This document shows, piece by piece, positions 26,537 to 36,038 of a stretch of 64,000 nucleotides of DNA. Position 1 is the stretch's first letter. Each line of letters opens with the position of its first letter. The DNA is taken from assembly GCA_011503125.2 (NCBI GenBank), contig WWBZ02000011.1, forward strand, positions 496,001-560,000, in the 5' to 3' direction. Made by a program: the position numbers and the translations under genes. Origin of the DNA: Botryosphaeria dothidea. Its lineage: Eukaryota; Ascomycota; Dothideomycetes; Botryosphaeriales; Botryosphaeriaceae. Under the pieces are notes generated by a model. The model was given only the letters and a program-made list of their open reading frames with translations, was not told the DNA's origin and searched no databases.

Positions 26537-26800
26537 TTAGAGGAGGGTATCTGCTATTTTTGAGGCTCTTTCAACGTATTCTACGCTGTACTGGCTGCCC
26601 TGCGGTCTATTGGGGGTACGCTGTGGTTGGGTAGAGGTGGTTGCTGGAGGGGGCTGTTCGCCCCTTCCTGCGGCCTCTACATCAACCACACCGCGGCTGC
26701 AGCTATTCTGAGTGGTATTTTGAGTCTCGCTGGGCCTGGGAGAGTCCCTGGGGCCTTCTCCCGGCGCCGTAGCTTGGGGTAGATTTTTTGGCGTGGTCAT
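26537..26800 (-). pseudogene. LINE ORF1 N-terminal fragment
   Basis: The least mutated part of the outer LINE. It starts with ATG at 26800 (MTTPKNLPQ), is Pro/Gln/Thr-rich and stops at a TAA after about 87 codons. Reading on in the same frame gives recognisable protein interrupted by TAG or TAA codons that all suit former Gln codons (CAG/CAA), the RIP pattern. The equivalent start of the inner copy has lost its ATG (ATA). Confidence 0.8.
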
Positions 26801-26805
26801 GTTTT

Positions 26806-26820
26806 AATTCTCTATTATAG
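26806..26820. repeat. 15-bp target-site duplication of outer LINE, right copy
   Basis: AATTCTCTATTATAG, identical to 8909-8923. Confidence 0.85.
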
Positions 26821-27004
26821 TATATCAGACACTTAATGTTGAGGATTTAGTATAGTGGGTGACCATCTTTCCCTAAGAAACTTATTACTCTGACTAAGTA
26901 GGCGTCATTTGTCGTCCGTCCGTCCTCGTCATGCTTTAGAAGCCCGTCCGTCATCGTCAGAGGGCTATGACGAGACGAGACGAGACGAGACGTCTGCCAC
27001 CCTG

Positions 27005-27012
27005 ATACCAAC
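27005..27012. repeat. 8-bp target-site duplication, right copy (hAT-like)
   Basis: ATACCAAC, the partner of 8653-8660. Confidence 0.9.
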
Positions 27013-27444
27013 GCATTTATAACTTCTCCGTTGTATAAAAAAGCTGCGCACATAAGCGGAGTCAGGTCTTCTATGTTCTTGGTCTCTGCTTCGCAACCGC
27101 TCTTAATGAGAGCCTGTGCTGTTTGAGCATTGCCGTGGTCGAGGGTCCAAAATAGAGGCGTCCGCTGGAATATGTCCCTGAAATCGATGAGTTGCTGAGT
27201 GAAGATGAGGCGACACCCGTCCCACCTTGCTCAGAGTATCGTATTCGTCTTGCTTGATGTCTGTTTTCCAGAGCCGAAGCCTCAAAAGCATGCTGTCAAG
27301 CTCAACTGCCTCCTCCAGATGATGCAACCAGGGAAGATCATTATGGAGGAGATTTTGCAGACGCGAAATCGATCCGTCCAAAGAAGCGGACAAGTCTTCA
27401 TCATGCTCTCCAAGCTCAACATTGAGAGATTCCTGTGAAGCCAT
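27013..27444 (-). pseudogene. 5' part of transposon-interrupted ankyrin gene
   Basis: Starts with ATG at 27444 (MASQESLNVELGEH). The first 75 residues are acidic and helical with SMLLRLRLWKTDI, like the short N-terminal regions of fungal ankyrin proteins. Ankyrin repeats follow (RTPLFWTLDHGNAQTAQALI, then DLTPLMCAAF) and run into the transposon at VINALV. The reading frame changes by one between LSK (about 27225) and DIFQRTPLF (about 27175): either a 31-nt mini-intron or a single-base frameshift. Joined at the target duplication it continues in frame into 8652-8276. It is divergent from the DUF7580-like gene 413 bp away. Confidence 0.75.
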
Positions 27445-27856
27445 TTGCTTGCTTAGGAATTCAAGTAGATGCGGCTTTGCTGCTAAAAGAGTGAAATTAG
27501 ATATCTTGCAATGCGACTCAGGTAGTGACAGGGTACTTACTAGTGACAAGGCGCGTACGATACCGTTACTGAGCGAGAATCAACGTGCGGCTCTTTTTCT
27601 AGATGGTCATGAGCTTCAGTTATTGTGGCATGAAATTGGCGGCAAAGATTTCACAATCGGCTTCTCGCGTCGGCACCCCTCACTGTTTCGTTTCTCCACA
27701 CCCCTCACTACTCCGCTAACAACAGCCTCATGCGTGTCACAGCGGGAACCATGCCATACTTCCGCAACTAAGCAATCTACAAAATCGTCTTATCCTCTTC
27801 CAAGGCGGATCTTAGAAAATCACCAACTCTATTACCACTCGTGTCGAAGCGGCGCT

Positions 27857-29665
27857 ATGGTAGACGCATCTTCCGTCCTTGGGGTAATCGGCTTTGCATC
27901 TAACTGCATCAATATCCTTCTCACCACCATTAGCAAAGCCGAGGAAAGGACCGACGAGTTTCGAAAATGCAGACAGCTTTTCAAAGCACATGTTCGCAAA
28001 TTAGCGTGCGTCCAGCGAAGACTTTCGGGATGGAGGGTGCAGTGGAGCTGTTTCAGCCTTGAAGACTATAAGGCATTCTGGGGAGATGAAAACGTCTCTG
28101 AAGTCCAATCTCGCTTTGAAGATATCCAAACAACAGCCAACGGTATCCTCAACAACGCTCAAAGAGGAGATAGGAGCGAGGAGTGGTGAACCATTCTACC
28201 ATCCTGTCATGCAAGAGCTTGCTGACATTATCTTACAGTAATTCATTGGACAATGGTGTCGAGATTCAGATTGAGAGCCGTGATCAAAGCTTCTGGCATG
28301 ACTGGCGGTCTTTCATCAAAGCAATGCATCTATCCCCCCACAGGGATCCGAAAGCTCTTGCCCCGAATTCCAACGAGACTGCTCTCATGTTCACAATCGC
28401 CTTCATTCTCTTCAAGAATGACTCATTGAAGAGGAACATCGATGAGCTCGAAACGGCTGTAGCCGATCTCGACGCTTTTTGCCAGCAAATTTTCAACCAC
28501 CGCCGAGGAGATATGGAAGCGAAAAAGGTGACTCGTTCGATGCTTGAAAGATCCTCACGACACAAGGACTTTGTGAGGCCCCTCTCAATCTTTGCGACTA
28601 CGCTTTACAAGGCCCAAAGTCATTCCGACTGCCCATTTCGATGGGGGTTTGAGCTCCGTCTACCAGATACCCACGCAGATTGTCTGACTTGGGATCAAAC
28701 ACATCAACTTGACCTTGATTTCATAGTCATGTCAAACGTATCAGGAGGATCCATGGAATATTCAAGAGTTCGCATACGCTATCGACCAGACAACAAGGAC
28801 ATGAATGACGCCGCGTCTGTACTTCCCCTATCAATCGTCTCTGGAACAGCAGAGAATGTGGACTTTGAAAGGCTTGATACTCCCCAGAGACGGTCAAAGC
28901 CCTTCAGCGAGATTTTCAAGTCTGAATTATTAGCTAACGACAAAAACCTCTACATGGCGTGGACAAGAGAGCGTCTAGACTTGATGCTCGGGTTTACGAA
29001 TTGGATGCTCCTTCTGTGGGACACACAGTGGACATCTGTTGGACTATGAACTGTTAGGAGAAACATGGTCTTATTGTACCAAGGATCAACAGCGAAAATT
29101 TGCTAGATAGCTACTATATAAGAGGCTGCAGGGTCACCTACCCTCCTCCTCATGCCACTCATCATCTGGTAATGCGAATAATCACAATTCAACAACATCT
29201 CAGCCTTGCTGTTGCGGCATCCGGTTCGAACAAATTCGGCGCAATACGCGCTGTCACGTTTTGGCCTGTCAGAGGGGACATTCCTGCCACGAGCTTCTGG
29301 ATACCCAATACAAACTACTGAGCCTTGGTGTGGTCCTGGCTGAACTCACGTTGGCAAAACATTTGCGAGTCCGCTTCGCCGACATGGATTTCGAGGACCA
29401 GCTCAGTTGTCAGCCTAAGTATCCGCTGTCGTCGACTCTCGATCAAGGCAGGAAGCGTTATCCCACAGTGCAGCTCTGGCGGACAGATGGGAACGGGACC
29501 TGGCAGGACATTCCCCGAGAGCGTCTTTTGCAGGACATACGAGAACGTTCGCACTCTCGCGAACTCGCCGATATCATCGAAAAATGTCTTTATGATCACC
29601 AAATGATCACCAAGAACCCTATAGAGTTCCTTGACTTCTACAATGAAGAAATCCTCAAGCCGTAG
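27857..29665 (+). CDS. DUF7580-like fungal protein
   Basis: Three exons, 27857-28185, 28239-29037 and 29204-29665, give 529 aa. The N-terminus (MVDASSVLGVIGFASNCINIL) is a hydrophobic helix as in fungal HeLo-like/prion-inhibition-type proteins. The C-terminal third shows the family pattern LLLWDTQW, CCCGIRF, then YKLLSLGVVLAELTLA and a final EKCLYDH...FYNEEILKP block. The first intron (53 nt, GTGAAC...TTACAG) is clear. The second (166 nt) rests on a weak GTTGGA donor, but phase and protein pattern fit; without it the gene would be broken there. Function is unknown; relatives are numerous in filamentous fungi and often lie near ankyrin or NLR-type genes, as here. Confidence 0.7.
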
Positions 29666-30440
29666 GCTCATCCATAGGTAATCCCAAGAAATTTCGGACA
29701 TGAGACTAACGAGAAACAGGCTTCAAACCTATCGTGATCAAGTTCTTTCACACCGCAAAGGATTCTAAAATACAGTCTGGTGGAGGGCTATTGAGCCCAT
29801 GTGGCCTCATGAAGATATTTATGAGGAACTGGATCTTCCCGATATCCTGCAGACTCCGAAGGTCCCTGGCATGTTTGTTGAGTCCCCGAAAATTTCACAA
29901 GATGTGTTTTCCTGAAATCGTAGAGATAGCCGCGGGTGTAAGAAGTGGATAATGATATGGGAGGCTTTGTGCGGGCTTTCCCTCTTGAATATTCCCAGAT
30001 TGTGTCAGAATCAAAATGATAATCATCTACCCGCCTGCTCATTGATACTACACGGATGCCTCTCCGAGAAGGTAACTCAAGGCATCTAGGAGGGAATTCG
30101 TGAAGCAAATTTACCAATCTGATGCCTTCGATACTTCTACAGCAATACTTTCCTACGTGGATAGATACTTTAAAGCATGACGAAAGAAGTTTTCCTTGCG
30201 TATGCCTTTCCTAAGAGCGCAACTGATGAACTCACTACATTCACAACACCTGCAATCACGATCATCACTTTCAACCAGCGGGTTCCTCGGCTTCCGTGCA
30301 GAGACAAGACTATTCCATTCTTCCATGGATTTCTTGCACCAACCAACTTCGACAAAAAGGGAGCGCCCCAGTAGGCCGCCTCCATCCATCCAGCCATACC
30401 ACCCGACAACACCAAACCGCAGCCACAAACCACACGCGCC
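29666..30440. other. intergenic, no gene recognised
   Basis: Only short overlapping frames with no family pattern. The 3' UTR of the DUF7580-like gene and the promoter of the next gene lie here; the last 100 bp become C-rich before the ATG at 30441. Confidence 0.5.
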
Positions 30441-31130
30441 ATGCCCGTCATCTACATCATCAAGCTCGACCGCGCCCGCCGGCCCTCCCCAACCAACCAC
30501 ACGACCCTCCCCGCCCCCACCGCCGACCCCTCCACGATCCACATCCCGCGCCTCGAAACCAGCGGCGCCAGCCTCGCCGCCTGGCATACGCACCTCTTCC
30601 GCACGCTGCGCGCATCCACCCTGCTGCCCCTCCTCACCGACCCGCAGCACGCCACCAAGCCGGACAAAGTCAAGCGCAGCGTCTTCAAAGGCCCCCGAGC
30701 GAAGCAGCGGTACGACGAAGCGCGGGCGCGCTACGAGGAGTGGGCGGGCCGGAACGCGCAGGCGGCGCTGGTGATCAGGAGGTCTGTCCCGCCGGAGCTG
30801 ATGAGGTTCGAGAAGGGGATGACGGCGAGGGAGATGTATGAGGAGGTGTTGAGGATTTTTGGGGATGAGGGGATGAGGGTGGCTGTTGCGGAGCGGTGCA
30901 GGGCTGCGGAGGAGATGGCGGGGGGAGAGGAAGAGGGGGAGGATGGCAAGAGCAGTGATGGTAATGGGGAGGGATTGCCTGAACTTGAGGATGAGGTCGG
31001 AAATCAGGAACTGTTCGAGGAGGGAAGGGAAGAGGGGATCAACCATGTCCATGATGGAATGGGTGCGTTGTCACTGCGGACGTTGAAGACTGAGCCTGGA
31101 GCTGGTCAAGGCTGGTCGGACTGTCTGTAG
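30441..31130 (+). CDS. hypothetical protein with possible Gag-like (UBN2) core
   Basis: Single-exon frame of 229 aa from an ATG preceded by CGCGCC. The N-terminus is PVIYIIKLDRARR. The central part (AAWHTHLFRTLRAS, YEEWAGRNAQAALVI, PPELMRFEKGMTAREMYEEV) resembles the helical Gag-polypeptide/UBN2 fold of copia-type elements, in which short proteins carry a tryptophan, an acidic linker and an A-L-I-x-x-S helix. The tail is very acidic (runs of Glu and Asp). No zinc knuckle, protease or RT is nearby, and it has no RIP decay, so a domesticated single-copy gene is possible. The first half is C-rich and the second half G-rich on the coding strand. The family assignment is an inference. Confidence 0.6.
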   Translation: MPVIYIIKLDRARRPSPTNHTTLPAPTADPSTIHIPRLETSGASLAAWHTHLFRTLRASTLLPLLTDPQHATKPDKVKRSVFKGPRAKQRYDEARARYEEWAGRNAQAALVIRRSVPPELMRFEKGMTAREMYEEVLRIFGDEGMRVAVAERCRAAEEMAGGEEEGEDGKSSDGNGEGLPELEDEVGNQELFEEGREEGINHVHDGMGALSLRTLKTEPGAGQGWSDCL

Positions 31131-31368
31131 GGGATCTTGGAGCCAGAGGTGGATGTCGAGGCGGATATCGAGGAAGGAGACAGGATAAACCCTACCTGCG
31201 TCAGCACTAGCGGTTGCGTACAACACAGAGGGGTCATGGGGAATTTGGAGACAACAGGCATACAAAAGCAGGCTGCATCAATAATTAAGGTCATGAAAGC
31301 TTCCACTTCCTTGAAGTATGTGAGTAATCTTTCGACCCGCTCCAGATTTCTTACCGTAAAGCCCTTTG

Positions 31369-34300
31369 TCACTTCTCACCACCACTGCCTTTCCTATGCG
31401 TCGTCTTCTCCAGCCGAACGGCCTCAAGCTCCTTAAGAAGCTTCTTAGCCTTGTTCGTCCCCGCAACCTTCGACTTCTTCGCAATCAACTTCGCACTGCC
31501 GAGATCAGCTCCAGCGCGCACCAGAATGCTCGCCGTCTGCCGGTGCCCCCGACAAACCGCACGGAACAACGGCGTCAACCCATCCCTGTCAACGACCTCA
31601 GTCCTCGCTCCAGCATCAACGAGAAGCTTCACAACGTTCTCCCTGCCCCTGTCTGCCACCTTAGACAGCGCCGTATTGCCATTCTCCGTCTCGACTTCGA
31701 GGGAGACATCAGCGCCGATCAAGACCTTCACGATATCCGCATGGCCATGCGAAGCGGCGAGCATGAGGGCAGTAGCGTGCTCCGCGTCCATGACCTCCAC
31801 GTCACAGTTTCTGTCGAGGAGGAGCCGCACCGCCTCCAGCCGGCCCGCCTCGACCGCCGCGAAGAGGGCGGTCCGGCCCTGTCCGTTCTTCCTGTCGACA
31901 TCGGCGCCAATCCTCAGAAGCAGCGCGGCCTCCTCGAGGCTCCCGCTTGCCACGGCCCGCATCAGCTGCGTCGAGCCGTCCTGGCAGCAATGGTCGAGGT
32001 CGGCGTTGCCCTCCCATTTCAACAGCGCCATCGTCGACCCGCGGTGCGCTGCCGCGGCCGCGCCCAGTGCCGTGTAGCCGTGCGCGTCCGGCAGGTTTGC
32101 GTTTGCGCCGTTGGCGAGGAGCAGTTTGACCATCTCGCCCGAGCCTTCTTTGCTTGCTGCGATGTGGAGCGCGGTGCGGTTCGCCGAGTTTGTCGCGTCG
32201 ACTTTGGCGCCTCTCTTGAGCAGCAGTCGGGCGATGCCGACGAGGTCGTGCTCAGCTGCCATTATGAGAGGGGTGCGTCCCTCCGCGCAGGGGGTGTTGA
32301 CCATGGTAGGACCGCGATCGAGAAGCAGCTGGACCGTAGAGACCAGACCGCATTCATTGACTGCGCATCGAAGTGGTGTTCGGCCCGTGAGGTCTTTTTT
32401 CCGTATCAGCGTAGCATCGCAGGCCAGCAGTTTGCGCAAGATTGTGGTCGAGCCGTCGTAGGCGGCGTAGTGCACTGGGGTCATTCCACTCTCCTTCTCG
32501 GTCTTGGAGAGGTAGCGTGGACGCTTTCGTAGGAGCATTTCAACAATGGCTTCGTTTTTAGCATCCACTGCCAGATGAAGTGGATTCTCTTCTTTGGCGT
32601 TCAGGTGGCCCAGAGAAGGACCGGCGTCCAACAGTTTCTCCAAAACCGCTGTGGCCCCCATGGATGCGGCGATACATCTTGGAGGTTCGCCCTGACTATC
32701 ACAAAGCTTAGTGTTCGCTCCTGCGAGTATCAAAGGCTTGATTAGATGCGTGTGTCGATTTCGAACTATAGAGATCAGTGGCGAGTCGCCTTTCCCATTG
32801 CAGATATTTGGATTGGCGTTGGATTTAAGGAGGGTATCTACGAGGCGTTTGTCACCGCTCGTGGCAGCCTCATGCAGTGCTGTCATGCCAAAGACGTCCG
32901 TTGCATCGATATCAAGTTGATGATGATTGATCAGTGTTTTGAGTATTTCTGCGTCATCCGCCCGAACAGCTTCATGGATGACTGTCCTCTTCGTGCTGTC
33001 TTCTCCATGATCAAGCTTAGCGCCGCGCGAGAGGAGATTTTTGACCATGGGTTCGTTACGCTGTATCATGGCTGTGTACAGTAGACTGGTTCCATTTTCA
33101 TCCTCGGCATTGACGTCAGCTCCAAAGTCCAGAAGTGTGTCGAGGCCGGACGTGTCGTTCCTTCCCACTGCCAAGAATAGTGCTCGGTGCATATCAGGGG
33201 TAAATCCTTTCGTACGGCTATGGACAAGGAAACTTTTTACGATGTCGATGTTGCCGTTTTCCATGGCAAGATCAAGTGCGGTGGCTCTGATGCCGTCCGA
33301 GACTATAGCATAGCCCAGGTCGTCCGTGATTTTGGCGAGTGACTGGAAAATAGCAACATTCCCTCGAACATCTGCTTTGCAAAGCTCAACTCCCCTTTGG
33401 CTGGGTTCCTGAGCATTGATATTTTTCCTTTCAAGGTCGAGAATAACCCGATCGGTACAGCATACTTTGCAAAAGTAATTTGTACCCAAGCCACCAAAGA
33501 TAGTTGCAATCTCTAGTCCGGTAGGCAGAGTTGCTTTGTCTAAGTTCAACATCTTCAAAGCCATGTCCAAGACCTTTGAGTCCGCTCTTGTGATCTCCAT
33601 ATCCTTTAGCTTTCCAACCCAGGCCTCCACGGCGCACATGTTCTCAGCAAATATCACGGCCTTCGTCCCGGTTGATAGGCAATGTTGATAGAGCTCGTCG
33701 AGGTGATGATCAAATAGACTCGTGGCTAATTCCAGAAAGACACAGCCAAGGCTGAAGATATCTGATGACGAGTTCCGTTTATCACCTCCGAGGACTTCTG
33801 GTGCAGCGTACTTTCGAGTGTAATTCGATTCGGCGGTGCCACCTGTAGTGCTTGCATCCATGTCCTTCCAGTCGAGAGCGGATCCGAAGTCGGTAAGGAG
33901 GACCTTTCCCTGGTATACAAGGACATTCTGGGACTTGATATCCTTGTGCCGTACAGACTGTTGGTGTAAATATGATACTGCAGAGGCGAGACATCCAAAA
34001 GCCTCCCGTAGACTTTTCTTTGGGGGATTTGATATCATCCATGACGTGAGGTCGCTGTCCGCAATCGGTAGCATCATAAATGCAACCCACTTTGAGTCCG
34101 TGTAGCTACCAACGTACTGAACGAGATGATGATGTCGGAGACGTTTCAAAGCCCCTAGCTCCCTCTCAAATGACCCCAGCTTCGATCGTTGAATGGCCGA
34201 CCTTGCCTTGAAGACGCGCTTCCGTGCATATTCTTTCGTGCTGAACTTTCCGCGCACACGATCCACGACGCCGTATTATCCGTGGCCCAAGATACCGCCA

Positions 34301-34743
34301 TCAATGAGGTTGCAGTCTGTTTCGTTCTGAAACTGCATATGTGGCCGCAAGTGGTTTTCCAGACCCGGAAAGACCAGATGCTGGTGCTGGAGGAATGAGT
34401 GTCTTGCGGCATTGTCCTTGAAACCTTCTGGAAGAGTCCAATCCATATATGGGAAGTAGGAGTCGGAATTTTCCCCGAAAAGTTTGATACAATCTGAGTT
34501 TCCTATGAGGTAGAGCAATATGTAAGTCCGTGGTCTCTGAGAATAAGTAAAATATCCCTGATGTCTCAGAGCATCAGTAATCTTCGATATTGTGGCATCA
34601 TCTACGGGTTGAACGATTGCCAAATCACAACCAGGTCCAATTGGCGACAAGAACTGGTCGAGATCCATGGCAGTTGACGTTGTGGTATGCTGTCCTTCTT
34701 CGTATAAGGGATCTCCCAGAGGCAGGCTAACACCGGTTCCCAT
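31369..34743 (-). pseudogene. protein kinase-ankyrin gene with in-frame stop in glycine loop
   Basis: From ATG at 34743 to TGA at 31369, about 1124 codons with a single in-frame TAA at 34278-34276. N-terminal about 155 residues match the pre-kinase region of fungal kinase-ankyrin proteins. The kinase then begins LGHG-stop-YGVVDRV, so the stop is inside the glycine-rich loop. Downstream the kinase is intact: EYARKR (Lys), VRHKDIKSQNVLV (catalytic loop), LLTDFGSA, YAAPEVLG. About 20 ankyrin repeats fill the C-terminal two thirds. No intron signals bracket the stop and nothing else is damaged, so the mutation is recent, or read through, or a sequencing error. CAA-to-TAA is the simplest change. 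Role presumed in signalling or recognition. Confidence 0.85.
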
Positions 34744-35238
34744 GGGTCAGATGGCGAGACCGTGAACAGTGAAAGCCCAGGGAGTTTTATGAGAGCAAAT
34801 CAATCTAGTAGAGATCGTAATTGAGATAAATGAAAGGCATTCGGTGAGATGAAGCTGGAAGCGCGGGGTAATGGGTGATTACACGAGTCGGAATGTCCAG
34901 GCGACAGCCGCAAGCCGCATTGAGAGTTGTCCACGTTTGATTGGCTCGCACACCTTTCATGCACGTATCACTCCACCCTCGTTATCAGCACATGCAGAGG
35001 ATCCGGTTGCGTATTTAGGGTCAGCAACTTGATTTCGCTCAATGCCGTGCTTCTGTTCGTTTCTCCCTCTCTCAAAAACCCGTAAACAATACAACGGATT
35101 TCAGAGCATGCTTACCGATGGATCCTACCGCTCCGAGATGCCATGCTATTTCTCCTCGCCTATCAGCTCTCCAGGGAATATGCGTGATCTGAAAACAGAA
35201 GACACACTCTCTTTCTGCTGTTTGCCGTCAGCGCTGCC
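34744..35238. other. intergenic between two minus-strand genes
   Basis: Upstream region of the kinase-ankyrin gene and 3' flank of the next gene. No further coding frame or RNA recognised. Confidence 0.5.
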
Positions 35239-36038
35239 TCAGTCGGCATACCACTCCTCCCTCCAGAAATCCAGTATATCCTGCGCAACGCCCTCTCCCA
35301 GCAGATTCTTCATCGCCTCCACCTTGTTCCTGACCTTCTGGTCACTCTCATCGCCCACAGCCGTCTCCGCAAATTCTCTCAGTGACCCGAACAAATCAGT
35401 CAGCAAGTTAACCTGATCCTGATTCAGTGGCACGCTGCTATCCAATGGCTTCGTATTCTCTCTTGCTACACACCACGGCACCAGCTCCAGCGCCGTGTTG
35501 AAAGTATCCGGCCGCCTTGCCTGGACCATCTGAGCTGCGCGGCCCGCGGAGTTGGATGTGATGTATGATCTCAGTAGCGTGTCCAGTGAGCTGAGAGACG
35601 AAAGCGGGATGAGCGGGATAGTGGCGACGGCAGTGTCTGTGAGGAGGGACGCGCTGAGATTAGTGTAGGCGTGGAGGGCTGTGGGCTGCTCCGTTGTTGC
35701 TTCGGCGTCCAAGAGGAAGATGATAATAGAATCAAGGCCGCCATTGATAGCTGCGAAATGCTGGACGCGGTCGAGCGTTGCGGGGAATTTTTCGGGTAAA
35801 GTGGATGAGGAGGAGAGGAGGAGGACACGGAGTGTACGTGCTGCATCAGCGCGGCCTTGACGAGGAAGAGGGATGGCGAGATCGTGCGTATGGAGCAAGT
35901 TTTCTGACAGTATGGTTAGTTTGTTGTGAGCTATGAGTGCCGGGTTGTCTCACCTCGTAGATTGAGGCCAGGGTTTGCGATGAGAGTAGGGATGACGGAT
36001 TGGAAGGATGTTCGGCGACGTAGAGTTGAGCAGAACAT
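35239..36038 (-). CDS. conserved ascomycete hypothetical protein
   Basis: Two exons, 36038-35954 and 35903-35239, give 249 aa. The start is MFCSTLRRRTSFQ; the 50-nt intron (GTGAGA...TGTCAG) joins NLR-E-NLLHTHD in frame. Mostly helical, soluble, leucine- and serine-rich, with no signal peptide, membrane segment or catalytic motif that I recognise. The C-terminus ends DILDFWREEWYAD. It is convergent with nothing; the next gene left also reads leftward. I do not recognise its function. Confidence 0.8.

Larger units (their letters stand above)
10083..26805 (-). mobile_element. Tad-like LINE, full length, split by later insertions
   Basis: Non-LTR retrotransposon read right to left in three parts: 26805-24979 (ORF1 and start of the endonuclease), 19624-17729 (endonuclease to RT; contains a 417-bp insert) and 11917-10083 (RT C-terminus, RNase H region, 3' end). 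Summed without inserts it is about 5.15 kb, matching the uninterrupted length of the second copy. Its 5' end is five nucleotides (AAAAC) before the ORF1 ATG. Continuity of the parts is shown by target duplications of the inserts: ATAATAAGATCT at 19625/24967 and ACTAG at 11913/17724. It is heavily RIP-altered except for the outer 0.9 kb on the right. Confidence 0.85.
8661..27004. mobile_element. hAT-like DNA transposon carrying nested retroelements
   Basis: The ends are CAGGGTGGC at 8661 and its inverted complement GCCACCCTG ending at 27004. Flanking 8-bp duplications (ATACCAAC) and the CAGGG terminus identify a hAT-superfamily insertion. The element's own sequence is only about 250 bp on the left (8661-8908) and 184 bp on the right (26821-27004); the rest is a LINE and its passengers. 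The own sequence shows no transposase but many subterminal GACGA/TCGTC and GTCCGTCATCGTCA-like motifs, as expected of a non-autonomous element mobilised in trans. It interrupts an ankyrin-repeat gene on the minus strand. Confidence 0.85.

Noticed and set aside
8900..26800. Centromere or mitochondrial insertion as the cause of the A+T-rich block
   Set aside because: The block is fully explained by nested transposons with target duplications and RIP-type mutations; no mitochondrial genes are seen.
26960..26995. CRISPR-like tandem repeat
   Set aside because: Directly tandem pentamers without spacers, at a transposon end, in a eukaryotic genome.
29050..29203. Two frameshifts breaking the DUF7580-like gene
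   Set aside because: A 166-nt intron (29038-29203) keeps phase and brings the WDTQWTS and CCCGIRF family blocks together, so a disrupted gene is not required, although the donor is weak.
30153..31052. Minus-strand 299-aa frame opposite the gene at 30441
   Set aside because: Arg/Pro/His-rich antisense shadow of a GC-rich frame; no family pattern and no convincing start.
31369..34266. Separate 965-aa kinase gene starting at 34266
   Set aside because: The codon there is GTG, not ATG, and the frame upstream encodes the start of the kinase glycine loop. One gene with an in-frame stop explains it better.
34260..34300. Intron removing the stop in the kinase glycine loop
   Set aside because: No GT donor and AG acceptor pair in phase at usable distance brackets the TAA; the residues on both sides (GHG and YGVV) are both needed by the kinase fold.
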